From Enterococcus_D entomosocium (GTDB lineage: Bacteria > Bacillota > Bacilli > Lactobacillales > Enterococcaceae): a DNA stretch of 64,000 bases. This document shows positions 17,319 to 25,604 of the stretch, piece after piece. The translations under genes were made by a program, and so were the position numbers. The first letter of the stretch is position 1. Each line of letters opens with the position of its first letter. The stretch lies in NCBI RefSeq assembly GCF_030441895.1, contig NZ_JARJAS010000018.1. The stretch is one strand, 5' to 3'. The notes below the pieces were generated by a model that was not told the DNA's origin, searched no databases, and saw nothing but the letters and a program-made list of their open reading frames with translations.

Positions 17319-17356
17319 AAAAACAGGACAGCTACTTGACGAGCTGCCCTGTTTGT
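17319..17356 (-). terminator. Intrinsic terminator overlapping the DUF6171 stop
   Basis: A 13-bp stem with one mismatch (AAACAGGGCAGCT on the minus strand) is followed by TTTTTATAAAA. The hairpin includes the stop codon of the small cysteine-rich gene and ends the arabinan operon. Confidence 0.75.
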
Positions 17357-17598
17357 TCCCACATTCCTGCAGGACAGTTTTTCTTAGCTAAATTTGCGCG
17401 AAACCGATAAAAGCAGCCGCATTTGGTACAGGTATGATTCAATCGCAATGGACAAGTCTCACAAACAACGATTCTCCTACTGACGATCTCCGGCGAAGCC
17501 AAGTCGCTTTCTAAAGAAAGTTGTTCTGCAATCAAGGATTCAATGTCTTCCTGTGCTGCTGCCGCAGCATCTTTCACTTCGCATCCTTTACAAGTCAT
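17332..17598 (-). CDS. Small cysteine-rich protein, DUF6171-like
   Basis: This is an 88-residue protein with eight cysteines: CKGC at the start, then CETC...C..C.C in the middle and a final C near NCPAGMW. The CxxC spacing looks like a zinc-binding ribbon. An alanine/glutamate-rich helix (about residues 8-35) links the two parts. I recognise it as DUF6171-like but no function is known. It begins four bases after the GH51 stop and is the last gene of the arabinan operon, so it is probably co-expressed with the arabinofuranosidases. Confidence 0.65.
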   Translation of the reverse strand: MTCKGCEVKDAAAAAQEDIESLIAEQLSLESDLASPEIVSRRIVVCETCPLRLNHTCTKCGCFYRFRANLAKKNCPAGMWEQTGQLVK

Positions 17599-17602
17599 GG
17601 GA

Positions 17603-19048
17603 TCAGACTGTCAATGAGATCGTTAGAACACTCATTGCTGGCACCCGCAAGCTGACTTTGTTCTCTTCAACATTGTAAGCGGTGAAGTCTTGGATCACCA
17701 CATCTTCAGGATGATCAAAATCATTGTGTGCGTTCATTTTGTTTCCCACGATATAACGAGCTTCTTTCACTTCATTGATCGCTGTTTCAAGGGAGAAGGA
17801 TAATTCTTCCGTGCCTTGGGTAGCAAAATTACAAACCGATAGATGGATCGTATCCTCTTTTTTCGAAATCGTATACGTAATGGTATCACTGCTAGTTCCA
17901 TGGCTATCAATGGTTTCAGCATCTTGATGGACTTTGTACAAATCAAAGACATGATAGCTTGGGGTTTTCACCATTTGTTCCCCATCTGTCAAAATCATCG
18001 CTTGCAGGACGTTGACGGTTTGTGCGATATTTGCCATATGCACTCGCTTGGCATGTTTATGGAAAATATTCAAGGTGATCGCTGCGACCATGGCATCACG
18101 AATCGTATTTTGTTGGTATAAGAAGCCTGGATTCGTCCCAGGTTCTGCTGAGAACCAAGTGCCCCATTCATCAACAATGATTCCCACACGCTGTTCTGGG
18201 TCATACTGGTCCATGATCGCGCTGTGGCGGGTCAATAATTCATCCATGTAGGCTGCTTTTTCACAGGTCACTTGCCACTCTGCCTCATCAAATTCCAAGG
18301 CGCTCCCTTTTTCTTCCCAGCCCTGCGGATGAACGTAGTAGTGCAAGCTTAGGCCGTCCATCAACCAATGGGCGTTTTTCATCAGCGTTTCTGTCCAATG
18401 ATAGTCTGCGACATTCGCTCCGCCAGCAACTTTGTAGATTTTTTTGTCACCGTATTGGCGGACATAGGTTTGATAGCGGCGATACAGATCCGCATAGTAC
18501 TCTGGCCGCATATTGCCGCCGCAGCCCCAGTTTTCGTTTCCTACGCCAAAGAATTTCATTTCCCACGCATCTTCATGGCCATTTTCTCTGCGAAGATCAG
18601 CCATCGGAGAAATGCCATCCATCGTGATGTATTCCACCCATTCCGACATTTCTTGCACCGTTCCGCTGCCGACATTGCCGTTGACATACGCGTCACATTC
18701 CAGCTGCTTGATCAATTCAAAAAATTCATGGGTCCCGAAATGATTGTTTTCAGTCACGCCGCCCCAGTGAGTGTTGACCATCGTTTTGCGGTTTTCTTTA
18801 GGTCCAATTCCGTCTTTCCAATGGTATTCATCGGCGAAGCAGCCGCCTGGCCAACGCAGCACAGGGATTTGAATGTTTTTCAGTGCTTCAACCACATCGA
18901 TCCGCATCCCATTTTTATTTGGGATCTGCGAATCTTCTCCAACGTATAATCCTTCATAGATACAACGGCCTAGATGCTCTGCAAAATGACCGTAGATATA
19001 TTTGCTGATCGTTGTTCCTGATTTTGTGTTTTGAATGTTGATCGTCAA
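17603..19048 (-). CDS. abfA: GH51 alpha-L-arabinofuranosidase
   Basis: GH51 enzymes release terminal alpha-L-arabinofuranose from arabinan and arabinoxylan fragments in the cytoplasm. The 481-residue protein has the family's N-terminal strand (YIYGHFAEHLGRCIYEGLYV), the LRWPGGCFADEYHW motif (65-78), the acid/base Glu172 in GVGNENWGCGG and the nucleophile Glu294 in VDEWGTW. A C-terminal beta-sandwich follows. It starts immediately at the end of the upstream GH43 gene, so the two are translationally coupled. Confidence 0.95.
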   Translation of the reverse strand: MTINIQNTKSGTTISKYIYGHFAEHLGRCIYEGLYVGEDSQIPNKNGMRIDVVEALKNIQIPVLRWPGGCFADEYHWKDGIGPKENRKTMVNTHWGGVTENNHFGTHEFFELIKQLECDAYVNGNVGSGTVQEMSEWVEYITMDGISPMADLRRENGHEDAWEMKFFGVGNENWGCGGNMRPEYYADLYRRYQTYVRQYGDKKIYKVAGGANVADYHWTETLMKNAHWLMDGLSLHYYVHPQGWEEKGSALEFDEAEWQVTCEKAAYMDELLTRHSAIMDQYDPEQRVGIIVDEWGTWFSAEPGTNPGFLYQQNTIRDAMVAAITLNIFHKHAKRVHMANIAQTVNVLQAMILTDGEQMVKTPSYHVFDLYKVHQDAETIDSHGTSSDTITYTISKKEDTIHLSVCNFATQGTEELSFSLETAINEVKEARYIVGNKMNAHNDFDHPEDVVIQDFTAYNVEENKVSLRVPAMSVLTISLTV

Positions 19049-20032
19049 TCAGTTCACCTTCATCTCTAATTTATTGTTTGCGACCGGCTCGCCAAAAACT
19101 GGGAATCCTTTTTCATCCCAAGTGAATGGTTGTGCAACTGCATGTCGATTCGGGTTTGCCAGAGGATCGCCTGCCTGATTTTTTTCTGGTCTTGCATGAT
19201 AAACTAAAATGTCCTCACCATCTGCCCCTTTTGTAAAAGAGTTATGCCCGGGTCCATATTGAGAATTCCGTTCTGACGTTTGAAAGACTGGCTCTTGGGA
19301 TTTGTGCCAAGAAAATCCATTCAATAAATCACTATTTTCGTCTGTCCACAATAATCCCATAGCGTAATTTTCATCTGTAGCACTGCCCGAATAAGTGATA
19401 AAAATCTTACCATTTCGCTTAAGCACGGCTGGTCCCTCATTCACCATGAAACCAATCTGTTCCCAAGGGTATTCAGGGATCGATAGTAAAAGCTGCTTCC
19501 CTTTTAGTGTCCATGGATTTTCCATTTCTGATAGATAAAGATTAGAGTTTCCTGGAATTCTTGGATCTTGTTGCGCCCAAACATAATAAAGTTTCTCCTG
19601 ATGTTCAAACACAGTTGCATCCAAACTAAAACTTTCAAATTGCGTGATGACTTGTCCTTTTTCTTCCCATTCCCCTTCAAAAGGGTCACTTGAATTATTT
19701 TCGATCACGAACATTCGATGATGATGATTTTCATTTCTGATCTCTTCATTATCACTCGCGGCAAAATAGATATACCACTTATCAGCGATAAAATGAATTT
19801 CTGGTGCCCAAATCAATTCACTCATTGGTCCCGATTCATGTGCCTGCCAAACCGTCTTTCTCTCTGCATCTTCCAGTTCATTGAGGCTTTTCGCTCGTCT
19901 AAGTTCAATCGACTGATATCCAGGAACTGAACCTGTAAAATAATAGTAACCATCGGAATGTAAATATACCCAAGGATCTGCTCGTTCATACACGATTGGA
20001 TTTTGTATTGTCTCTGCATTTGCTTTTGCCAT
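19049..20032 (-). CDS. GH43 exo-alpha-1,5-L-arabinofuranosidase-like enzyme
   Basis: This 327-residue, single-domain GH43 propeller has no signal peptide. The N-terminal base Asp is in YERADPWVYLHSDGYYYFTGSVP, which resembles the GH43_26 group of exo-1,5-arabinofuranosidases. Other propeller residues are the Asp in SLDATVF and the Glu in MVNEGPAV. The YGPGHNSF metal-site His follows. It ends where GH51 starts and begins four bases after the secreted GH43 gene. It likely removes single arabinose units from imported linear oligosaccharides. Confidence 0.85.
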   Translation of the reverse strand: MAKANAETIQNPIVYERADPWVYLHSDGYYYFTGSVPGYQSIELRRAKSLNELEDAERKTVWQAHESGPMSELIWAPEIHFIADKWYIYFAASDNEEIRNENHHHRMFVIENNSSDPFEGEWEEKGQVITQFESFSLDATVFEHQEKLYYVWAQQDPRIPGNSNLYLSEMENPWTLKGKQLLLSIPEYPWEQIGFMVNEGPAVLKRNGKIFITYSGSATDENYAMGLLWTDENSDLLNGFSWHKSQEPVFQTSERNSQYGPGHNSFTKGADGEDILVYHARPEKNQAGDPLANPNRHAVAQPFTWDEKGFPVFGEPVANNKLEMKVN

Positions 20033-20035
20033 ACC

Positions 20036-21463
20036 TTACTCCTCATTCCTAACAATAAATAATGGTACTCCTGCTTCTGAGGTACCTGTAAATGTCATTA
20101 CTTGCTTTTGCTGATTTTCATCCCAGCCGGAAAGAAACTTCCCTTTATAAACAGTGTCATCGATAACCACACTTGAATCTTCTTGACTATTCTTTTCCGC
20201 TAGTTCCCATGTTCCAGTGCGATCACCATTGATCGGGCCATTTTTTTCAACTGTAATTTCCTGTGGTTCTTTCAAATCATCCGTTAAAAACTTGTCAAAG
20301 GAAATCAGCGTATAGGCACCCGTAACTTGATTCTTTGTATAGTCAGCAATCGTTTCTTCGCTGTATCTCAATGGAGAAACAACCGGCCAGCCTGCTTCTG
20401 TGAAAAACATTTGATGGACTCTCACAGAATGGTATTCTCCGCTATTTGGAAAACGTGTATGGAAAATCAAGTAATATTGATTGGTTTCTTCATCATAATA
20501 GGTCGAGTTGTGACCTGGCGAAACATAGCCACCCCCTTCATTGCTCGTATTTTCGGTATATAGGAAGTTCCCCATAATTTTAGTTCCGAAGTCTTGAATA
20601 CTTGCGTCATCAAAAACCGTTCCAAATTTCCCTTTGACCTCAGCCATTGGATTTCCTTGGCTGTCTTCATAAGGACCATCGGGATTCTTTGACCGCGCGA
20701 CTCGAAGGTTGTATCCACCGTCTGCATCTAGCCCACCAAATGAAGTGAACAAGTAATAGTAGCCATTTTCTTGATTATATTGAATGTATGGTGCTTCGAT
20801 GCGACTGTGATTTCCGCCCATCAAATGTGTTCCGTAAGAATTGCGATCTTTAGGCAAACCCGTTTCATCATCCATTTCTAGGATAAAAATCCCGCCTGAG
20901 TATGATCCATAGACCATCCATAATTTCCCTTCATTGTCATAAAAAACATGAGGATCGATCGCATTTGGATGAATCGCTGTATTGTACGCTTCACCAAACT
21001 GCGGAGAGGTTCCTGAATAAAGAAAAGATTCGACTTTTTCATAAGGACCTTCAATAGAGTCAGATACCGCCACTCCCATTACGGAGAGCGGTGAAGTTCC
21101 TTGACACAAACAATAGTACAAATAGTATTTTCCATTCTTAAACTGTTGGATATCACTAGCCCATAACGTATCTGTCTGTGCGTACTCAAATTCTTCCGCC
21201 AATTCTTCTCGAATATTCTCAAATAGAGTATCTTCAGATACTGAATTAGATATCTGCTCCCACTTCAACAAATCCTGAGACTTGGCAAATTGCATATGTG
21301 AACCAATAATATAAAACGTATCATCCGCTTTGATCACCGATGGGTCATGGACACTAACATTGGCAAACTCAGGAGGGGATAAGACTTCTTCAACTGCAGA
21401 AGCAGTACAGCCAGATAAAAGAATCATTAGAGGAACACACGAGAAAAGAAATTTTTTGATCAT
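20036..21463 (-). CDS. Secreted GH43 endo-alpha-1,5-arabinanase (AbnB-like lipoprotein)
   Basis: This is a 475-residue enzyme with a lipoprotein signal peptide (lipobox LLSGC, Cys19), so it works outside the cell on the polymer. Catalytic residues are the Asp in VSVHDPSVIK, the Asp in HPNAIDPHVFYD and the Glu in SRIEAPYIQY. The metal-site His is in VSPGHNSTYYDEE. A C-terminal beta-sandwich (about 385-475) matches the long arabinanases related to Bacillus AbnB. It would generate the oligosaccharides taken up by the adjacent ABC importer. The start overlaps the DUF624 stop by four bases. Confidence 0.88.
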   Translation of the reverse strand: MIKKFLFSCVPLMILLSGCTASAVEEVLSPPEFANVSVHDPSVIKADDTFYIIGSHMQFAKSQDLLKWEQISNSVSEDTLFENIREELAEEFEYAQTDTLWASDIQQFKNGKYYLYYCLCQGTSPLSVMGVAVSDSIEGPYEKVESFLYSGTSPQFGEAYNTAIHPNAIDPHVFYDNEGKLWMVYGSYSGGIFILEMDDETGLPKDRNSYGTHLMGGNHSRIEAPYIQYNQENGYYYLFTSFGGLDADGGYNLRVARSKNPDGPYEDSQGNPMAEVKGKFGTVFDDASIQDFGTKIMGNFLYTENTSNEGGGYVSPGHNSTYYDEETNQYYLIFHTRFPNSGEYHSVRVHQMFFTEAGWPVVSPLRYSEETIADYTKNQVTGAYTLISFDKFLTDDLKEPQEITVEKNGPINGDRTGTWELAEKNSQEDSSVVIDDTVYKGKFLSGWDENQQKQVMTFTGTSEAGVPLFIVRNEE

Positions 21464-22068
21464 GATTTTAACAATCCTTTCTTGCTATAGCCTGACAACA
21501 AGCACTTGCTGGCACTGTACAAAAAGATTGAAATTGCGACAAAAAAGAACCAATGATACGCCATGCTAACAATTGAAAATGTAAGAACCATCAAAAGACA
21601 AAGAAAAGATTCTTTTGGTAACAAGAATGGACTCGTCAATGAAAAAACGGCTTTTTTCCGCCACTTATCTTTACTCAATCGAGTAACTAAGGATAAATTG
21701 ATCAATACTAAAATCACATAACTGAACAAAAACAAAAGTGGCCATTGGAAAAATGCTCTCATTAGATCACTTTGCTGCACAATCAGCAATTCCAAATAGA
21801 GAATGCCTAGAATAAGTGGAAATATAAAGACCCGCCATTTGTATAAGCGAATAGCTGACACATAGTTTTTCCAAAATAAAGTCAATACTTCTATATAAGA
21901 GTAATAGCCTGTAAATAGATCCTCTTTATTTAGAATCGTTAAGACAGCAACAGTACTTGGAACAAAGCCGACCACAAAAAAACCAGCTAAAATACCTAGA
22001 AGCCACAAAATATTTAGTTCTATCAGAAGTACGAATGCATTTAGCCAGTTCATTGCTTTTAGAAACAT
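21460..22068 (-). CDS. DUF624 (YesL-like) membrane protein
   Basis: This 202-residue protein has about five hydrophobic helices (about 10-40, 75-92, 105-128, 150-180). DUF624/YesL proteins are regularly encoded beside CUT1-type sugar importers and glycosidases in Firmicutes, but their role is unknown. Here the gene lies four bases after the permease gene and overlaps the secreted arabinanase gene by four bases, so it is an integral part of the operon. Confidence 0.8.
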   Translation of the reverse strand: MFLKAMNWLNAFVLLIELNILWLLGILAGFFVVGFVPSTVAVLTILNKEDLFTGYYSYIEVLTLFWKNYVSAIRLYKWRVFIFPLILGILYLELLIVQQSDLMRAFFQWPLLFLFSYVILVLINLSLVTRLSKDKWRKKAVFSLTSPFLLPKESFLCLLMVLTFSIVSMAYHWFFFVAISIFLYSASKCLLSGYSKKGLLKS

Positions 22069-22072
22069 CTAC

Positions 22073-22906
22073 TCACCCTTTCATTCCAGAAAGTGCAACT
22101 GATTCGATAATTTGCTTTTGGAAAATAATAAATACGATCAAAACCGGAAGTAATGAAACAACGGAAGCTGCCATAATCAACGGATAATCCGTTTGAATAG
22201 CATAGGCGGCATTTAGGTTTGCGATCACTACTTGCAATGTTTGTTTTTCTGGACTATTCAAGTAGATCAATGGTGCTAAGTAGTCATTCCAAGCGCCCAT
22301 AAACCATAAAATAAATTGAGCAGCAACTGCTGGACGAATCAACGGGAAAATCAATTGGATAAAGGTTTGTAAATAGCCCGCACCATCAATTTTTGCCGCC
22401 TCAACGATCGAATCAGGAATATTAGATAAATATTGTCGCAAAAAGAAAATCATCGTGATATTCCCAAACATTCCCGGAATGATCAATGGTAATAACGTAT
22501 CAACCCAGCCAATTTGGGAGAACATCATAAATTGAGGGATCATCACCGCTGGATAGGGAATCATCAAAGCGGCTAAAAGGATTAGAAATAGCGCATCTTT
22601 ATGCGGCATCCGTAATTTGGCAAATGAGAAGGCAGCTAAACTGGATGTCAGAGTACCTACAACAGTTACAGAAAGTGAAACGATCACTGTATTTTTAATC
22701 CCTGAGAACAAAGTGTCCAGCTCAGATAAACGTTTGTACGCATCAAATTGTACTGGGTCTGGAATCCATTGAGGTGGCAGCTGGAAGACGCCAGCTCGGT
22801 CTTTTAGCGATGTTGAGATCATCCAAAGTAACGGCCCCACCATAATAACTGCTCCAAGGGAGAGAATTAAAATAATGAGTACGTTGCTTATTTTCAGTTT
22901 TTTCAT
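22073..22906 (-). CDS. Arabino-oligosaccharide ABC importer, permease (AraQ-like)
   Basis: This 277-residue CUT1 permease has six predicted helices. The ATPase-coupling EAA loop is seen as EAAKIDGAGYLQTFIQLIFPLIRPA. By position and neighbours it corresponds to Bacillus AraQ. No ATPase is in the operon; MsmK at 51208 is the likely partner, as MsmX is for AraNPQ in Bacillus. Confidence 0.85.
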   Translation of the reverse strand: MKKLKISNVLIILILSLGAVIMVGPLLWMISTSLKDRAGVFQLPPQWIPDPVQFDAYKRLSELDTLFSGIKNTVIVSLSVTVVGTLTSSLAAFSFAKLRMPHKDALFLILLAALMIPYPAVMIPQFMMFSQIGWVDTLLPLIIPGMFGNITMIFFLRQYLSNIPDSIVEAAKIDGAGYLQTFIQLIFPLIRPAVAAQFILWFMGAWNDYLAPLIYLNSPEKQTLQVVIANLNAAYAIQTDYPLIMAASVVSLLPVLIVFIIFQKQIIESVALSGMKG

Positions 22907-22917
22907 TCTTTTCCCTC

Positions 22918-23832
22918 CTAATCTAATTTATAGCTTGAACGATTGTTCATATAGAATTGGAATGCTGTTATCACAAAAACCAATACTGCTAGAATCAACG
23001 CCATACTGCTTGCATAACCCATTTGCCAATTTCTGAAAGCTTTTTGCCAGATATACCAAACGACCGTAGCACTGCTATATTGTGGTCCGCCAGTTGGTGT
23101 CATAATGTTTATTTCCGTAAAGATTTGTGAGCCGCCGATAATATTCGTAACGACTAAAAAGAAAGTGACTGGTCTAACCATCGGCCAAGTGATATTGCGA
23201 AACTTTTGAAAAGAAGAAGCACCATCTAATTCTGCTGCTTCATAAAAGGTTTTTGGTACACTTTGAATCGCTGCCAAGTACAAGAGCATAGAATAGCCCA
23301 AGCCCTTCCAAACAGACATAATAATAATTGCCGGTTTGACTGTTGATGGGTTTTGCAACCAGTTAGGGCCGCTGATACCGAAGATATCCAAGACCTGATT
23401 GACTAAACCAAAATCACCATTGTAAGCCCATTGCCACAAAATCGAAATGGCTGCTAATGATGAGATGACTGGAATATAATAGATTGTTCGAAAAATCGTC
23501 GTTCCTTTAATTCCTCTGCTCAGTGCTGATGCTAGCATAAATGACAAAATCAAACCGATTGGAATCCCTAACATCAAAAAGACGGTATTAAACATCGTCT
23601 TATAGAAGTACTCATCTCTAAAAAGCTTCTGAAAGTTCTCAAGACCGATAAAATTCATTTGCCCTAGACCGTTCCAATCTGTAAAGGCAGCATAAACCGA
23701 ATAGCCCAAAGGTATCAATGAAAACAAAATAAATCCTAAAACTGGAAGTAGAACGAACAAGAAAGCAACTTTGTGCTCTTTTGCATAAAGACTATTTTTA
23801 TTTTTTGTTTTTTTTATTTCCACTTGTTCCAT
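22918..23832 (-). CDS. Arabino-oligosaccharide ABC importer, permease (AraP-like)
   Basis: This is a 304-residue permease with a cytoplasmic N-terminal extension, six helices and the EAA loop EAAELDGASSFQKFRNITWPMVRP. The start is the ATG with GGAGG eight bases before it; two further in-frame ATGs upstream lack good ribosome sites. It forms the CUT1 pair with the next gene, 11 bases downstream. Confidence 0.87.
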   Translation of the reverse strand: MEQVEIKKTKNKNSLYAKEHKVAFLFVLLPVLGFILFSLIPLGYSVYAAFTDWNGLGQMNFIGLENFQKLFRDEYFYKTMFNTVFLMLGIPIGLILSFMLASALSRGIKGTTIFRTIYYIPVISSLAAISILWQWAYNGDFGLVNQVLDIFGISGPNWLQNPSTVKPAIIIMSVWKGLGYSMLLYLAAIQSVPKTFYEAAELDGASSFQKFRNITWPMVRPVTFFLVVTNIIGGSQIFTEINIMTPTGGPQYSSATVVWYIWQKAFRNWQMGYASSMALILAVLVFVITAFQFYMNNRSSYKLD

Positions 23833-23888
23833 TACGCGTCCCTCCATAAAAATCTTTGGGGTCACATAGATATGTGACCCCAGTGAGT

Positions 23889-25229
23889 CTATCTTGCTGT
23901 TTCTTGTTGGCGAATCGCTGAGTCTAGTTTTTCTTGCATCTTAGGTTGAACTTCTTTTAAATAATCCGCTGCCGTTTGATCTCCATCTAACACAGGTTGG
24001 ATATTGATAAAGAATTCATCGTACCATTCTGCATTGTAGGTTGTTGCTACTGGCAAAGCGCGACCATAATCTTGGACGATGTCAATAAATTCTTGTTTAT
24101 TATTAGGTACACTGTCCGTATCAGAAGCCCATTCTTCAGCCATATCAATCAGGTTAGGAATTTGAATCTGTGCATCTACTAATTGTTGTTGTCCTTCTTC
24201 AGATGCACTTAAATACTCAACTAATTTCACTGCTTCTTCTGGATGTTTGGTTTTGCTGGCAACACCAATTCCTAAAGAACCAATATACGTTGCAGATTCG
24301 CCTGTAGAGCCTGCTGGCCAAGGCATCAAGTCATACTCAAAATCTAATCCTGCATACGTACTCATATCCCAAGGTCCTACAGGGAAGAAAGCAATCTCCC
24401 CATTCATCCATCTTTGATACGTATCCAATGTTTGTGCATCAGAAATTGAAGGGGTGAGTTCATGCACATTTTGCAGATCCGCAAACCATTGCAATGCTTC
24501 CGCAAATTCTGGTGTATCGACTGTAACGGTATCTTTGGCTTCGTTGATCCAATCTGCTCCGTTACTCCAAACAAAAGCTTGTAAACTCCAGTTTACGTTA
24601 AATCCTGTTGCCCATTGGTCAAGATTTCCATCTCCATCAGAATCCTTCGTCAACTGTTTAGATACTTCAACGAATTCATCCCATGTATAAGGCGTATCTG
24701 TATCTGGCAAATCAATACCAGCTTCTTTAAACATGTCTTTGTTATATCCTAAAGCAAATGGTCCAACATCTTTTGGTAATCCATACAAAGCACCGCTACC
24801 AACTTTTTCACCATCATACCGATAACTGTTTACTCCATATTCCCAAATGTTTGAAAGATCAAAATCTGAATTCTCAATTTCATCCGTAATATCTAGCAAA
24901 ACACCATTATCAACGTAAGCCATTAGATTGCTTTGTTCTACATAGAAAACATCGGGCATATTACCGCCTGAGATTGCCGCTTGTAGCTTTGTTGCATATT
25001 GATCAGCATCTGTAGCAATAATCTTAACGCTTACATCATTTTCTTCCTCAAATTGTTTAATTGCTGTTTCATAGGCTTTCTTCTCGTCCTCGCCGCCTCG
25101 AAACATAAACGTAATTTCTTTACTTCCGCTATCATCACCAGAACTATTATTACTGTTTCCGCAGGCCCCTAATACCAAACTACTTAAACCTAGAACTGCT
25201 CCCGAAAAAATAACCTTTTTGATGTTCAT
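23889..25229 (-). CDS. Sugar-binding lipoprotein of the arabinan importer (AraN-like)
   Basis: This is a 446-residue extracellular solute-binding protein, family 1. The signal peptide ends in LVLGAC, so it is a lipoprotein, and a serine/aspartate linker follows. The mature protein has the usual two-lobe features, including the AAISGGNMPDVFYVE segment. It is first in a seven-to-eight-gene operon of importer, DUF624 and three arabinan hydrolases, so the ligand is inferred to be arabino-oligosaccharides. GAGAGG is nine bases before the chosen ATG; an ATG three codons earlier touches that site. Confidence 0.87.
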   Translation of the reverse strand: MNIKKVIFSGAVLGLSSLVLGACGNSNNSSGDDSGSKEITFMFRGGEDEKKAYETAIKQFEEENDVSVKIIATDADQYATKLQAAISGGNMPDVFYVEQSNLMAYVDNGVLLDITDEIENSDFDLSNIWEYGVNSYRYDGEKVGSGALYGLPKDVGPFALGYNKDMFKEAGIDLPDTDTPYTWDEFVEVSKQLTKDSDGDGNLDQWATGFNVNWSLQAFVWSNGADWINEAKDTVTVDTPEFAEALQWFADLQNVHELTPSISDAQTLDTYQRWMNGEIAFFPVGPWDMSTYAGLDFEYDLMPWPAGSTGESATYIGSLGIGVASKTKHPEEAVKLVEYLSASEEGQQQLVDAQIQIPNLIDMAEEWASDTDSVPNNKQEFIDIVQDYGRALPVATTYNAEWYDEFFINIQPVLDGDQTAADYLKEVQPKMQEKLDSAIRQQETAR

Positions 25230-25402
25230 CTTTTCCATCCTCTCAAGTTTTATAGATATTTGCAGGTACGTTATCACATTTGTTCATTGACCTCTCTAAA
25301 AAAAGACCTTACTAACTGCTCATAATAATTCCTAACACCTAAGATATTTCCTATAAAGAAGCCTATAAACAATTCACAAAAACAAAACATAGAAATTGAT
25401 GT

Positions 25403-25418
25403 TTGCAAACACTTTCAA
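25403..25418 (-). promoter_or_regulatory. cre-like site of the arabinan operon
   Basis: TTGCAAACACTTTCAA (plus strand) fits WTGNAARCGNWWWCAW with one mismatch. It lies just downstream of the operon's -10, where CcpA would block transcription. Confidence 0.65.
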
Positions 25419-25419
25419 T

Positions 25420-25458
25420 TTACAAATAAATCATAACTTTATTTGTAATCGCTGTCAA
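25420..25458 (-). promoter_or_regulatory. Arabinan operon promoter with an 11-bp palindromic operator
   Basis: Minus strand: consensus -35 TTGACA (25453-25458), a 17-base spacer and -10 TATGAT (25430-25435). A perfect inverted repeat with 11-bp arms (TTACAAATAAA) and a 7-base centre (25420-25448) covers the -10 and the spacer. This is a repressor-type arrangement. The divergent ArsR-like protein is the most obvious ligand; AraR is another candidate. Confidence 0.7.
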
Positions 25459-25604
25459 CAATATTTTGATTAATTTATCAAGGATAATATCTATATTAAT
25501 TAATAAATATATTAATAACTAGCGAAATAAACAACGCTATTTACACAAATTAGCAAATATGTTAACATTCAAGTAAATCAAACAGTTTAAGCGGAGGTGA
25601 CACG

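Noticed and set aside
18368..18949. 193-codon plus-strand frame opposite the GH51 gene
   Set aside because: It is a mirror frame of a strongly conserved enzyme, with no ribosome site and a His/Phe-rich composition typical of antisense shadows.
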